Shown in pieces: positions 1 through 8,725 of a stretch of DNA of 64,000 bases. The notes under the pieces are model-generated. The model made no database searches, was not told the DNA's origin, and was given only the letters and a program-made list of their open reading frames with translations. Within the stretch, counting starts at the first letter, position 1. Every line of letters starts with the position of its first letter. Source of the DNA: Rhodobacteraceae bacterium KLH11 (lineage in GTDB: Bacteria > Pseudomonadota > Alphaproteobacteria > Rhodobacterales > Rhodobacteraceae); assembly GCA_000158135.1 (NCBI GenBank), contig DS999532.1, positions 420,263 through 484,262 on the forward strand. The letters are read 5' to 3'. The position numbers and the translations under genes were made by a program.

Positions 1-1254
1 CTGGGTCTCTATGCGGATACGTCGCACGGGACCGAGGAAGAGCCGTATAATCAGCTGATCCAGAACTACGCCAAGAATGGTCTGTCAAAGGTCGGTCATC
101 ACGGTGTTGTTGAATCCATGGGCGTCCCCCGGACGCAACTGCCGGATTGGGATGACATTCAGATCCTTGCGGCACAACTTGCCAAGCAGCCGTTGCTGGA
201 CGAAGACGCGGTAGGGACCGAAGTTGTTATCGGGCCGAATGCCAAGAAACCGCTGACGCTGAAAATCCCTCTGTTTGTGTCAGACATGAGCTTTGGTGCG
301 CTCAGCGAACCGGCCAAGGTTGCGCTGGCGACCGGGGCGGAAATGGCGGGCACCGGTATCTGCTCGGGCGAAGGCGGAATGCTGCCCGATGAGCAAGAGG
401 CCAACAGCCGCTATTTCTACGAACTTGCCTCGGCCCGGTTCGGGTTCTCATGGGACAAGCTGGATCGCGTACAGGCCTTTCACTTCAAAGGCGGGCAGGG
501 AGCAAAGACCGGCACAGGCGGCCATTTGCCCGGGCCAAAAGTGAAAGGTAAAATCGCCAAAGTGCGCGAGCTTGAGCCCGGCACCCCGGCCGTGTCGCCG
601 CCGCGCTTTCCCGAATGGACCGAGGTCAGCCAGATCCGCGATTTCGCGGATGAGGTGCGCGAGCGGACCGGAGGTATTCCGATCGGCTACAAACTATCGG
701 CCCAGCACATTGAGAAAGATATTGATGCCGCGCTGGACGTGGGTGTCGACTATATCATTCTGGATGGCCGGGGCGGTGGCACCGGGGCGGCTCCGATCAT
801 CTTCCGCGACAATATCTCGGTTCCGACCATTCCGGCACTGGCGCGCGCGCGGATGCATCTGGACCGGATCGGCCGCAAGGATATCACGCTGGTCATCACC
901 GGCGGGTTGCGCAAGCCGGGTGACTTTGTGAAAGCCATGGCGCTTGGGGCTGATGCCATCGCAGTGTCAAACTCAGCCATGCAGGCGATTGGCTGTCTGG
1001 GCATGCGGGCCTGTCACACCAACAACTGCCCGGTTGGGATTGCGACGCAGAAACCGGGCCTGATGCGGCGTATTCAGGTTGAGAAATCGGCCAGGCAACT
1101 GGCGAATTTCTTTGAGACCAGCACCCATCTGATGCAGGTGATGGCGCGCGCCTGTGGCCATAATCACGTATCCAAGTTCAACCGTGATGACCTGACGACG
1201 TGGAAGCGTGAAATGGCAGACCTGACCGGCGTCGCTTACGGGGGCGTCCGGTGA
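1..1254 (+). CDS. FMN-binding glutamate synthase family protein (5' end outside window)
   Basis: The frame is open from base 1, so the gene begins upstream; the ATG at 118 is internal. The visible part matches the FMN/glutamate-synthase domain: KIPLFVSDMSFGALSE early, the glycine-rich DGRGGGTGAAP stretch, and the phosphate-binding region ITGGLRKPGDFVKAMALGAD. A CX5CX4C cluster (CLGMRACHTNNC) matches the 3Fe-4S ligands of glutamate synthases, followed by PVGIATQ. No glutaminase domain is visible. It overlaps the next gene by 4 bp (GTGA), so it heads or sits in a coupled redox operon with a Rieske/ferric-reductase-like membrane protein. I infer an FMN/Fe-S oxidoreductase rather than ordinary GltB. 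N-methylglutamate synthase subunit MgsC is a relative, but the Cys cluster fits the GltS-like branch better. Confidence 0.85.
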   Translation: MGLYADTSHGTEEEPYNQLIQNYAKNGLSKVGHHGVVESMGVPRTQLPDWDDIQILAAQLAKQPLLDEDAVGTEVVIGPNAKKPLTLKIPLFVSDMSFGALSEPAKVALATGAEMAGTGICSGEGGMLPDEQEANSRYFYELASARFGFSWDKLDRVQAFHFKGGQGAKTGTGGHLPGPKVKGKIAKVRELEPGTPAVSPPRFPEWTEVSQIRDFADEVRERTGGIPIGYKLSAQHIEKDIDAALDVGVDYIILDGRGGGTGAAPIIFRDNISVPTIPALARARMHLDRIGRKDITLVITGGLRKPGDFVKAMALGADAIAVSNSAMQAIGCLGMRACHTNNCPVGIATQKPGLMRRIQVEKSARQLANFFETSTHLMQVMARACGHNHVSKFNRDDLTTWKREMADLTGVAYGGVR

Positions 1255-1628
1255 GCACTGCCGAGCTTATCTTTGTCTTGGTCAAGGCATGGCTAGTGAC
1301 CGGCGCGTTTGTGTCGGTCATCTTCCTGACCATCGGAATCGACCAGATCGATGAAGATGCGCAGGACGCTTACGTGTTCCGCCCCCTGCTTGTTCCTGCA
1401 ATTCTTCTGATCTGGCCGCTGGTTCTGTGGCGTTGGTATGTGCTGAAAACCGGGCGCGACAATCCGATGTCCAGATTCCACCCGGTTCGCAAAGCGCATG
1501 ATGTTGTGGCGGTGATGCTGGCGGCAGCCATCATAGCGGCTTTGGTTGCGGGTTTCTCGGTCCGTCAGACATGGCCTGCAGATGCCGATCCCGTGCAGCT
1601 CAGCGAAAAATCGGAGAGCTCAAAATGA
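1251..1628 (+). CDS. Small integral membrane protein of the redox operon
   Basis: This 125-residue protein has three hydrophobic segments, at roughly residues 5-25, 40-62 and 82-102, separated by short charged loops (for example IDQIDEDAQDAYVF). I do not recognise a family. It starts with GTG overlapping the end of the glutamate-synthase-like gene and ends overlapping the next start by 4 bp, so translation is probably coupled. The position suggests a membrane subunit or assembly factor for the FMN/Rieske system; that is inference from context only. Confidence 0.7.
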   Translation: MSTAELIFVLVKAWLVTGAFVSVIFLTIGIDQIDEDAQDAYVFRPLLVPAILLIWPLVLWRWYVLKTGRDNPMSRFHPVRKAHDVVAVMLAAAIIAALVAGFSVRQTWPADADPVQLSEKSESSK

Positions 1629-2692
1629 GTGTGAAATATGTTCCGGTTCAATGGAACAGAAACAAATGGATGTATGACGGCTTCCTGCTAGTTGGCGTCG
1701 GGTTGTTCCTGGGATTCTTCCTGCACATCCGCCCGGATTTCCTGAGCGGGAATGACCCCAGAATAAACGCACAGATTCTGAACGCCCGCGCGTTCGGCGT
1801 CTGTGCCTTCCTGATGCTGAGCATCATTTTGTCCATCGGCCCGCTGGCCCGGCTGGACCCCCGGTTCTCGGCCCTGTTGTACAACCGGCGTCACTTCGGG
1901 GTGATGACGGCTGCGGTCGCGCTGACGCATTTCGGCTTCATCCTGAACTGGTATTTCGCGTTTTCGAAATCCAATAAATACGAGGCGCTGCTTTTCGCAA
2001 ATACCAACTACGGCCAGATCGCCGGTTTCCCGTTCGAGATGTTCGGGCTGTTCGCGCTGATCTGCCTGTTGATCCTGTCAACAACCAGCCACGATTTCTG
2101 GCTTAAATTTCTGACAGCCCCTGTATGGAAACGCCTGCATTATCTGATCTATCCGGCCTATGCGGCGGTTGTCGCGCATGTCGCCCTCGGGATGCTGCAG
2201 GATGCTTCGGGCAATGTGTTCCCCGCCCTGTTTGTTGTCGCAGCCCTGATTGTTGCGGGGCTTCACGTGGCAGCTTTTGTGCATGATCGCCGGCACGGAG
2301 ACCCGGTGGCCGAGCCCGTCGCAGAGGGGTGGTTCAGGATTTGCAAAGCATCAGATATTCGGGAAGGGCGGGCCCGGATTGGCCTGTTGCCCAATGGTGA
2401 ACGCGTGGCGGTGTTCCGGCAGGATGACAAATTGTCGGCCATCTCAAATGCCTGTGCGCATCAGAATGGCCCCTTGGGCGAAGGCAGGATCGTTGATTGT
2501 CTGGTGACCTGTCCCTGGCACGGGTTCAACTATGATGTGCGCAGTGGCCGTTCACCCGCGCCATTCACCGAGAAAATCCCAACCTACAACCTGAAGGTTC
2601 ACGACGCAGAGGTCTATGTTGACCCCAACGCCAATGAGCCCGGAACATATGTCGAACCTGTTGAGGTTCCCCCGTTGGAGGGCGAAGCATGA
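1625..2692 (+). CDS. Ferric-reductase-like transmembrane protein fused to a Rieske 2Fe-2S domain
   Basis: I choose the ATG at 1625 (overlap ATGA with the previous stop, GGAGAG upstream), giving 355 residues. The first ~220 residues hold about six membrane segments with histidines placed as in ferric-reductase/cytochrome b haem-binding domains (RRHFGVMTAAVALTHFGF; LHYLIYPAYAAVVAHVALG). The C-terminal ~100 residues form a Rieske domain with both ligand pairs visible, CAHQNGPL and CPWHGF. The fusion suggests electron transfer between membrane haem and a soluble 2Fe-2S centre, perhaps linked to the FMN protein encoded upstream. The physiological donor and acceptor are unknown. Confidence 0.8.
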   Translation: MSVKYVPVQWNRNKWMYDGFLLVGVGLFLGFFLHIRPDFLSGNDPRINAQILNARAFGVCAFLMLSIILSIGPLARLDPRFSALLYNRRHFGVMTAAVALTHFGFILNWYFAFSKSNKYEALLFANTNYGQIAGFPFEMFGLFALICLLILSTTSHDFWLKFLTAPVWKRLHYLIYPAYAAVVAHVALGMLQDASGNVFPALFVVAALIVAGLHVAAFVHDRRHGDPVAEPVAEGWFRICKASDIREGRARIGLLPNGERVAVFRQDDKLSAISNACAHQNGPLGEGRIVDCLVTCPWHGFNYDVRSGRSPAPFTEKIPTYNLKVHDAEVYVDPNANEPGTYVEPVEVPPLEGEA

Positions 2693-3462
2693 ACGATCGT
2701 GAGGATACCCCGTTCTTTATCGGCTATCTGCAGGTGCCGCAGAAATTGCGAAAACTGCTTTTGGTTACCGCGCTGGCTCTGGTCGGTTTCCTGCTTGGGG
2801 CCGGTTTGCTGATTGGCCGGACACAGGATACTGATCCGGGCGGCGGCGCGTTCCGTTTTGACTATGGTCAGCAAACCGTGTCGGGCGTGGTCGAGAATCT
2901 GGCCTACCCTCTGTTTCACGTAACCGAGGGCAATGACCGCCTGAAACCGGGCCAAACGCTGATGTTGACCGGGTCGGGCAAAGACGGGGTGAGCAACCGG
3001 ACATTACCCATGGTCGGAAAGCTTGCCACCGCCAAGGGTATTGTGCTTGAGCGGGGCAGCCTTGAAATGCTGCAGCTGGCAGGCGGCAAGCGTGGGCTCA
3101 GTGAAGCGGAAAAGCAAAGCTCTGTTTCCGTGCCCAAGCCCGAGGATCTGGGCCGCTGGAAGCTGACCGGCGAAATCTGTGATGGCAAATGCCTTTCGGG
3201 TGCGATGCGTCCGGGGCGGGGGTTGGCGCATAAAGCCTGCGCAAACCTCTGCCTGTTCGGAGATATCCCACCCGTCTTTGTATCGACCAAACCGGTCAAG
3301 GGGTCCGAGTTCCTGATGGTTCTGGGCCCCGATGGTGGTGCTTTGCCGAAAGAGGCCTATGACTTCATCGGTCAATACATCACTCTGGAAGGCGCGGTTG
3401 CCCGGCACGGAGACATGCTGGTCTTCAAGATGGATCCTGAAACGATCGAGCTGGCGTCATGA
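2689..3462 (+). CDS. Membrane-anchored protein of unknown function, 257 aa
   Basis: One N-terminal membrane anchor is visible at about residues 20-45 (KLLLVTALALVGFLLGAGLL), followed by a ~210-residue soluble part probably facing the periplasm. The soluble part contains a GEICDGKCLSGAMRPG segment and further cysteines in KACANLCLFGD. The four-cysteine spacing looks like a metal or disulfide site. I do not recognise a named family. Start and stop overlap both neighbours by 4 bp, tying it to the redox operon. Confidence 0.7.
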   Translation: MNDREDTPFFIGYLQVPQKLRKLLLVTALALVGFLLGAGLLIGRTQDTDPGGGAFRFDYGQQTVSGVVENLAYPLFHVTEGNDRLKPGQTLMLTGSGKDGVSNRTLPMVGKLATAKGIVLERGSLEMLQLAGGKRGLSEAEKQSSVSVPKPEDLGRWKLTGEICDGKCLSGAMRPGRGLAHKACANLCLFGDIPPVFVSTKPVKGSEFLMVLGPDGGALPKEAYDFIGQYITLEGAVARHGDMLVFKMDPETIELAS

Positions 3463-3725
3463 CCAAGCGGATCATCTGGCTTTTGATCACGGTCTGTGCA
3501 GCGATTGTATTGCTGTATCTGTCACGGTTCTGGATTTTCGATCTGTGGGGGCGTCCCGGGCTGTTTGGGCTGCGATCTTTACCGCCTGGCGGCAACCTTG
3601 TTGCCCGTTGGGTTCGGGGCACACCTTTGGCGCAGTTTGACCTGATCATCTGGGTCTGCGGTGTGTTCCTGGTGCTGACCTGGCTTGAGAAGCTTTATCA
3701 CCAATTGACCCACAAAGACGCCTGA
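3459..3725 (+). CDS. Small membrane protein, 88 aa, last gene of the redox operon
   Basis: The protein has an N-terminal membrane segment (residues ~5-25, IIWLLITVCAAIVLLYLS) and a second one near the C-terminus (LIIWVCGVFLVLTWLEKLY). A short proline/glycine-rich loop separates them. It overlaps the preceding gene by 4 bp (ATGA). No family recognised. A hairpin follows at 3756-3775. Confidence 0.65.
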   Translation: MTKRIIWLLITVCAAIVLLYLSRFWIFDLWGRPGLFGLRSLPPGGNLVARWVRGTPLAQFDLIIWVCGVFLVLTWLEKLYHQLTHKDA

Positions 3726-3755
3726 CCGCGTTTTTCAGTGAAAACAACCCTTGAT

Positions 3756-3775
3756 CCGGTGCGTGACTGCACCGG
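3756..3775 (+). terminator. Hairpin after the redox operon
   Basis: CCGGTGC, a 6-nt loop, then GCACCGG forms a perfect 7-bp stem between the stop at 3725 and the next start at 3808. The downstream tract GCGGGTTTCTTG is only weakly T-rich, so this may be a weak terminator or attenuator rather than a strong stop. Confidence 0.4.
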
Positions 3776-3807
3776 GCGGGTTTCTTGTATCCAGCAGGAG
3801 AGATGAG

Positions 3808-4668
3808 ATGCAAAGCGAAGCCGAAATCCCAAACATCGAACAGGTATATGAATCCGAAGCATCACAAGAGGTTGCCGAGATTTACACAGACATTCGCGAA
3901 ACCATGTCGATGTCGTTCGTAAACCTGATCTGGCGACGGCTTGCGGTATCGCCCGAGGGGCTGCGGTGGACATGGCAGAGCATGAAACCGCTTTATACAT
4001 CCGGCTATGCCTATGCCGAGGCTGCAGCGTTGAATGCGGGGCAGGAATTGCCGCCAGTTCCTCAGCTGCCAACAGCCGCGCTGCGCGCTGTTGGGGTCGA
4101 TGCCGACGCTGAAGCCAGCATTCGTGCAGCACTGGCGGGTTATGAACGGGGCAATCCTTTGAATACCGTTGCATTCTCGGCCATTCGGGCCCGGCTGGAT
4201 CCGGCAGCGTTTCCAACTGCGCAGGATGCGGAACGCCTGACCCCGACACATCCGCCACAGGTTGCAACGCCGCCTGCGCCCAAGTTGATGTCATTCGAGG
4301 ATATGGATGCGGATTTGACCCGGCTGGTGCACGCGGTGACGCGATTAGGCGCACGAGGAGATGGCCTGCGGGTTCAGGTCAGCCTGCCGCGCAATCTGGC
4401 GCATTGGCCCGGTTTCCTCAGCCTTTACCTGACAGCTCTGCAGCCGCTGCATGACGATGGCAGGCTGTTTGCCGCGGTAGACCGGGTTTGGGCCGAAGGG
4501 AACCACAGTGGTGCCCGTCTGGCCCAACATCTGGCGGATATCCCGGATCCTTCACCCGAAGCGGCCGGATTTGTGCGCGAAACGCTGGATATGCTGGTGC
4601 CGCATGCCATGGGGCGGATGATCCCTGTTGTCAGCCTGCTGACCCGCATGCTTCCGCCGGCTGAATAA
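3808..4668 (+). CDS. DehI-family (halocarboxylic acid dehalogenase-like) protein
   Basis: The start at 3808 follows AGGAG with 7-nt spacing and gives 286 residues. The sequence EIYTDIRETMSMSFVNLIWR near the N-terminus and the later repeat-like half (LPRNLAHWPGFLSLYLTALQ) match the layout of the DehI family, whose characterised members are group I 2-haloacid dehalogenases made of two pseudo-repeats. Many family members of this type are untested, and I see no direct proof of dehalogenase activity. It sits alone upstream of an RraA-like gene and ThDP enzymes, so a role in degrading a small organic acid is possible. Confidence 0.7.
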   Translation: MQSEAEIPNIEQVYESEASQEVAEIYTDIRETMSMSFVNLIWRRLAVSPEGLRWTWQSMKPLYTSGYAYAEAAALNAGQELPPVPQLPTAALRAVGVDADAEASIRAALAGYERGNPLNTVAFSAIRARLDPAAFPTAQDAERLTPTHPPQVATPPAPKLMSFEDMDADLTRLVHAVTRLGARGDGLRVQVSLPRNLAHWPGFLSLYLTALQPLHDDGRLFAAVDRVWAEGNHSGARLAQHLADIPDPSPEAAGFVRETLDMLVPHAMGRMIPVVSLLTRMLPPAE

Positions 4669-4783
4669 CAAGATCGTGAGCGGGGGTAACCCCGCCGCCG
4701 ATCTCTGCATCGAAAGAGAAACACAATCAAAGATCGCCGCGCGATTGCAGTGGCGGAATACACCAAATGTCTTGGAGGACCCT

Positions 4784-5443
4784 ATGCCTGCACTGTCCCT
4801 TATCGAAGGTCTCGGCGTCGCGGATGTTGTCGACGCAATGATGCTGACCCATCCTCACCGCGCCCATGTCATCAACCTGACAAGCCCCGATCCCGAGCGG
4901 GTGTTGCTGGGCCCCGCCGTGACCATTGGATATTTGCCCGTCCGCAAGGATTTCATGGATCCTGACAAGCACAGCCTTGTGCCCGCGATCTACCGTGCGG
5001 TGCAGCATCACGATCCCAAAGGCGCGGTGCTGGTGATGGCGTCAAACGGGCATCCCCAGACTTCGGTCGGGGGCGGCACCAAACTGAGCCGTGTGGAAAA
5101 TCTGGGGATGGCAGGGGTGATCTGCGACGGCTATCTGCGCGATTTTGAAGAGCTGGGCACCTATGACTTTGCCACCTACTGCTACGGCGAAGCCGTGCGT
5201 GCGGGGGGCAACGAAGTTCAGCCCTATCTGGCCGATGTACCGGTCAACCTGGGTGGCGTCACAGTGATACCCGGTGATGTGATCTTTGCGCGCGGGTCGG
5301 CTGCGGTGGTCATTCCCGGCGCTGAGGCCGAGGAAATCCTGAAAAAAGCACGGATGGTTATGGAGAAGATGGATCTTGCCAAAGAAGCTGGCAAGCAAGA
5401 GGACCCTGCCAAGATTCTGGCGCAGGGGGACAACGCGATATGA
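4784..5443 (+). CDS. RraA-like / HMG-aldolase superfamily protein
   Basis: I choose the ATG at 4784, preceded by GGAGGA, giving 219 residues; longer in-frame starts lack a ribosome site. The core matches RraA-type proteins: GPAVTIGY near residue 45, ASNGHPQTSVGGGTKLS, and GMAGVICDGYLRD, where the Asp of the CDGxxRD motif binds the divalent metal in class II pyruvate aldolases of this fold. Catabolic relatives are 4-hydroxy-4-methyl-2-oxoglutarate aldolases or decarboxylases. The 4-bp overlap with the following ThDP enzyme favours a metabolic role over RNase E inhibition. Confidence 0.75.
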   Translation: MPALSLIEGLGVADVVDAMMLTHPHRAHVINLTSPDPERVLLGPAVTIGYLPVRKDFMDPDKHSLVPAIYRAVQHHDPKGAVLVMASNGHPQTSVGGGTKLSRVENLGMAGVICDGYLRDFEELGTYDFATYCYGEAVRAGGNEVQPYLADVPVNLGGVTVIPGDVIFARGSAAVVIPGAEAEEILKKARMVMEKMDLAKEAGKQEDPAKILAQGDNAI

Positions 5444-7116
5444 GCGCCCCTGCCAATACCAGCGAACAGTTTGTTGCGGCTCTGGCGGCGGAAGGCGTCG
5501 AATATGTCTTTGGCATTCCGGGCGATGAAAACCTGCATTTCATGGAGGCGTTGCGCAAGGATGGCCGGATCAGGTTTGTTCTGTTTCGCCACGAACAGGC
5601 CGCAGGCTTTGCGGCGGCGGCTTATGGCCGCCTGACCGGGAAACCCGCGGTGGTGATGTCCACGTTGGGGGCAGGGGCGATGAACCTGACCACGGCTGTG
5701 GCGCATGCCCATCTGGCGGCGATGCCGATGCTGGTGATCACCGGCCAGAAAGCGGTGCGGGACAACCGGATGGGGCAATACCAACTGGTAGATGTGGTTG
5801 ATGTCATGCGGCCGATCACCAAGTTCTCGGCCAAGGTGCCCTCGGGCCCGATGGCAGCTGCGCTGCTGCGTCAGGCGATGATGGCGGCAATGGGTGGCCG
5901 GCAAGGCCCCGCGCATCTGGAATTGCCGGACGATGTGGCGCAGGATACCGAGCTGGGGCCTCTGGTTCCCTGCAATCACGGCGATTTGCCCATCGCGTCC
6001 GAGGCCAGCGTCCGGGCAGCAGCAGAGGCGTTGAAAAACGCCAAACGCCCGTTGATCATGATTGGTGGCGGCACACGCGCGAACCGGCCCGAGGTTGCAA
6101 AGGCCGTGCACGCTCTGCTGGCCAAAACCCGCATTCCGTTTGTCTCGACCATGATGGGCAAAGGCGTCGCGGATGAGGACAGCGAGCTGTATTTGGGCTG
6201 CTCGATCATGCCCGGCGACTACCCCAATTGCGCGGTGCAGAACGCGGATGTGATCCTGAATATCGGTCACGATACGATGGAAAAGCCGACCTTCTTCATG
6301 CGGCCCGATGACGGGCGGACGGTGATCCACCTGAACCCGTTTCCGGCGCTGGGAGACAATGTTTATTTCCCGCAGATTCAGGTGGTTGGGGATATGGCAG
6401 ATGCGGTGCATCATCTTGCCTCGCATCTGGCCCATAACCCGAATTGGGAACATGCGGGGTTCCGGCGTGTCGGGGCCGCCATGCAAAACAGCATCGCGCG
6501 CGCGGCAGAGGATACGTCTTTTCCTGCCAAACAGGGCCATCTGGTCGCGACGCTGCGTGATTTCTTGGGGGATGAGGATATCCTGTCGCTCGACAACGGG
6601 ATCCACATGATGTGGGCTGCGCGCAACTTCAACGCGCGCAAACCCAACACGTTCCTGACGGATCATGCGCTGGGGTCGATGGGGATCAGCCTGCCCGCCG
6701 CCATCGCTGCCAAAATGGTCAACCCTGACCGCAAGGTTGTGGTTCTGACCGGTGATGGCGGGTTTGCCATGAATTTTCAGGAGATTGAGACCGCCGTTCG
6801 GTTGGAGCTTGATCTGATTGTCGTGGTGTTCAACGACAACGGGCTGGGCATGATCGCCATGAAGCAGAAAGCGGATGGCTATGACCGCTTTGGCGTTGGC
6901 TTCAACAACCCCGATTTCGTGACATTTGCCCAGAGTTTCGGGGCGACCGGGCATCGGCTGAACGACCCGTCACAATTCCGCGCCGTGCTGGATCAGGCGG
7001 CGGCGCAGGGGGGTGTCCACATCATCGATGCGCCAGTCGATCCGATGCAAAACATGGCACTGATGAAAGAAATGAAGTCGGTGGACTGTCAGAGCATCCT
7101 TAACGCGCCAAACTAA
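5440..7116 (+). CDS. Acetolactate-synthase-type ThDP-dependent enzyme 1
   Basis: The 558-residue protein has the full three-domain fold. The N-terminal Pyr domain carries the catalytic Glu52 in RHEQAAGFAA. A central Rossmann-like domain contains KRPLIMIGGG. The C-terminal PP domain carries GDGGFAMNF and, about 27 residues later, FNDNGLG (ThDP-Mg binding). No FAD-specific feature could be confirmed. The 4-bp overlap with the RraA-like gene suggests both act on one pathway, for example decarboxylation or condensation of a 2-oxo acid. The substrate cannot be read from the sequence; it is not Xsc or a typical IlvB with an adjacent ilvH. Confidence 0.85.
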   Translation: MSAPANTSEQFVAALAAEGVEYVFGIPGDENLHFMEALRKDGRIRFVLFRHEQAAGFAAAAYGRLTGKPAVVMSTLGAGAMNLTTAVAHAHLAAMPMLVITGQKAVRDNRMGQYQLVDVVDVMRPITKFSAKVPSGPMAAALLRQAMMAAMGGRQGPAHLELPDDVAQDTELGPLVPCNHGDLPIASEASVRAAAEALKNAKRPLIMIGGGTRANRPEVAKAVHALLAKTRIPFVSTMMGKGVADEDSELYLGCSIMPGDYPNCAVQNADVILNIGHDTMEKPTFFMRPDDGRTVIHLNPFPALGDNVYFPQIQVVGDMADAVHHLASHLAHNPNWEHAGFRRVGAAMQNSIARAAEDTSFPAKQGHLVATLRDFLGDEDILSLDNGIHMMWAARNFNARKPNTFLTDHALGSMGISLPAAIAAKMVNPDRKVVVLTGDGGFAMNFQEIETAVRLELDLIVVVFNDNGLGMIAMKQKADGYDRFGVGFNNPDFVTFAQSFGATGHRLNDPSQFRAVLDQAAAQGGVHIIDAPVDPMQNMALMKEMKSVDCQSILNAPN

Positions 7117-7131
7117 TCAACCCGTTCCCCT

Positions 7132-7154
7132 CCCCGGCGCACCCTGCGCCGGGG
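7132..7154 (+). other. Strong intergenic hairpin without a U-tract
   Basis: CCCCGGCGCA, three bases, then TGCGCCGGGG makes a perfect 10-bp GC-rich stem between the ThDP gene and the YrhK gene. No T-run follows (CTCACCCC), so it looks like an mRNA-stabilising or processing hairpin rather than an intrinsic terminator. Confidence 0.5.
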
Positions 7155-7182
7155 CTCACCCCAAAAAACAGAGGTCAATGCC

Positions 7183-7485
7183 GTGTCCCAGACATCTTTT
7201 GATTGCTTTAACCCGGAAAACCCGCTGCGCAGCGAGCGGCAGGCAAAAATCTATGCGGCATACGAGATCGTCTACACGATTGTCGATTTCGCCGCTGCGA
7301 TGCTGTTCCTCGTGGGCAGCTACCTGTTTTTCTACAAATCGACGACGGACCCCGCAATCTGGATGTTCATCGTCGGATCGGCCTTTTTCGGGCTCAAACC
7401 CACTCTGCGCCTTATCCGCGAGGTTCATATGTGGCGCGCGGGCGAACACAGCTCGCTGGCTTCGCGCTTTCACGGCGAAACGTGA
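7183..7485 (+). CDS. YrhK-domain membrane protein
   Basis: GTG start at 7183 with GAGGT upstream; 100 residues. The sequence YEIVYTIVDFAAAMLFLVG, a second membrane segment (PAIWMFIVGSAFFGLKPTL) and the trailing RLIREVHMWR match the YrhK-like domain, a small two-helix membrane module of unknown biochemical role. It lies between a ThDP enzyme gene and a transporter gene in the same orientation. Confidence 0.7.
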   Translation: MSQTSFDCFNPENPLRSERQAKIYAAYEIVYTIVDFAAAMLFLVGSYLFFYKSTTDPAIWMFIVGSAFFGLKPTLRLIREVHMWRAGEHSSLASRFHGET

Positions 7486-7536
7486 CGCGCTCACGTTTGC
7501 TCTGTCCTGTCACCAGCCGAAAGTATTGGGAAGATC

Positions 7537-8673
7537 ATGAAACAGCTGATTAATGCAACCTCAACACCGCTCGCGTCAATTTTCGGGAGTGGTTTTCTGA
7601 TAATCGTCCCAATTCTTGCAGGCGTGGTGGGATCTTATGCAATCTTCGCTATTCTGGCCGTTACGATTCTGGCCTATGCTGTCGGCAGTGTTGTTCGCTA
7701 TAATATACGCGTCGCCGAGCCCGCGCTTGAGGCTGGCACAGCCTCGCACCATACCGAGGTTTTCGAGCGTGGCTCGGATGTTGCACTGGTGTTGGCCTAT
7801 GTGATTTCCGTTCTGCTTTATATCAAGATTCTGGCGTCGTTCTTTCTGGGCGGGGTCGAGAATGTGATCCCCGGAATCAACACACCCATGGTGTCGCATA
7901 TCCTTGTTTCGATGGTGATCGCATCGATCGCTTTCGTGGGGTATTTCCATGGTCTGAGCTTGCTTCAGCGTCTGGAAAACGTGGCGCTGTGGGTTACGCT
8001 GGTCATTATCGTGGCATTACTTGCAGGTTTTTCCTCTTACGGGCTGGCGGCATATCAGGGGCAGGGTATCGTCTGGCCCGAGACACCTGACAAATCCCTT
8101 TGGGAGATCACCACAGTGGTTGCAGGAACCCTGATCGTCGTTCAGGGGTTTGAGACATCACGCTATCTGGGGCGTGAGTTCGATACCGAAACACGGATAC
8201 GCTCCAGCAGGCTGTCGCAGATCATTTCGATGGTTGTCTACATTGCCTTCATCGCACTGGCGACGCCCTTGATGCATACGCTGGACGGCAAGGTCGAAAC
8301 GGATTCGCTGATCAAACTGGCAGGCGAGGCATCCGGATTGCTGATCGTCCCGCTTATTCTGGCCGCGGTCCTGAGCCAATTCAGCGCGGCCGTGGCCGAT
8401 ACGATGGGTGGCGGCGGCAACCTGACAGAAGTGTCTAAACAGCATGTCTCGACCAGATGCGCCTATGTGATCATCTGCGGTGGTGCGATTGCGCTGGCCC
8501 TGGCACCAACGCTGACGATTCTTGCCTTGGCCTCACGCGCCTTCGCGTTCTATTACATGATGCAGTGTTTCGTTGCCATGAGCGTCAACGACTCGAAAAA
8601 CCAACGCATTGCCATTGGTGCAGTCGCTGCAGTTCTGGCATTCATCATGATTTTCGCCGTGCCCGCCGGATGA
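7537..8673 (+). CDS. APC-superfamily-like membrane transporter
   Basis: This 378-residue protein is almost entirely hydrophobic, with about ten to eleven membrane segments. It starts with the glycine-rich segment IFGSGFLIIVPILAG, like the unwound first helix of APC/SLC5-6 carriers, and includes TTVVAGTLIVVQGFETSRYLG, typical of APC-like proteins. It is shorter than most amino acid permeases (~450-500 aa). It is likely a secondary transporter for the substrate of the surrounding enzymes; the substrate is unknown. Confidence 0.65.
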   Translation: MKQLINATSTPLASIFGSGFLIIVPILAGVVGSYAIFAILAVTILAYAVGSVVRYNIRVAEPALEAGTASHHTEVFERGSDVALVLAYVISVLLYIKILASFFLGGVENVIPGINTPMVSHILVSMVIASIAFVGYFHGLSLLQRLENVALWVTLVIIVALLAGFSSYGLAAYQGQGIVWPETPDKSLWEITTVVAGTLIVVQGFETSRYLGREFDTETRIRSSRLSQIISMVVYIAFIALATPLMHTLDGKVETDSLIKLAGEASGLLIVPLILAAVLSQFSAAVADTMGGGGNLTEVSKQHVSTRCAYVIICGGAIALALAPTLTILALASRAFAFYYMMQCFVAMSVNDSKNQRIAIGAVAAVLAFIMIFAVPAG

Positions 8674-8725
8674 CTGAAACCTAAGGTGTAAATTCTGCCC
8701 GGGACCAACAATTCAGGAGCAATAT

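Noticed and set aside
1-1254. N-methylglutamate synthase subunit MgsC
   Set aside because: The CX5CX4C Fe-S cluster and sequence blocks fit the GltS-like branch, and the neighbours are not mgsA/mgsB.
5440-7116. Sulfoacetaldehyde acetyltransferase (Xsc) as partner of pta
   Set aside because: The N-terminus and overall pattern fit acetolactate-synthase-type enzymes rather than Xsc, and pta lies about 8 kb away in a different unit.
7132-7154. Intrinsic terminator
   Set aside because: A strong stem but no U-tract, and the downstream genes continue in the same direction.
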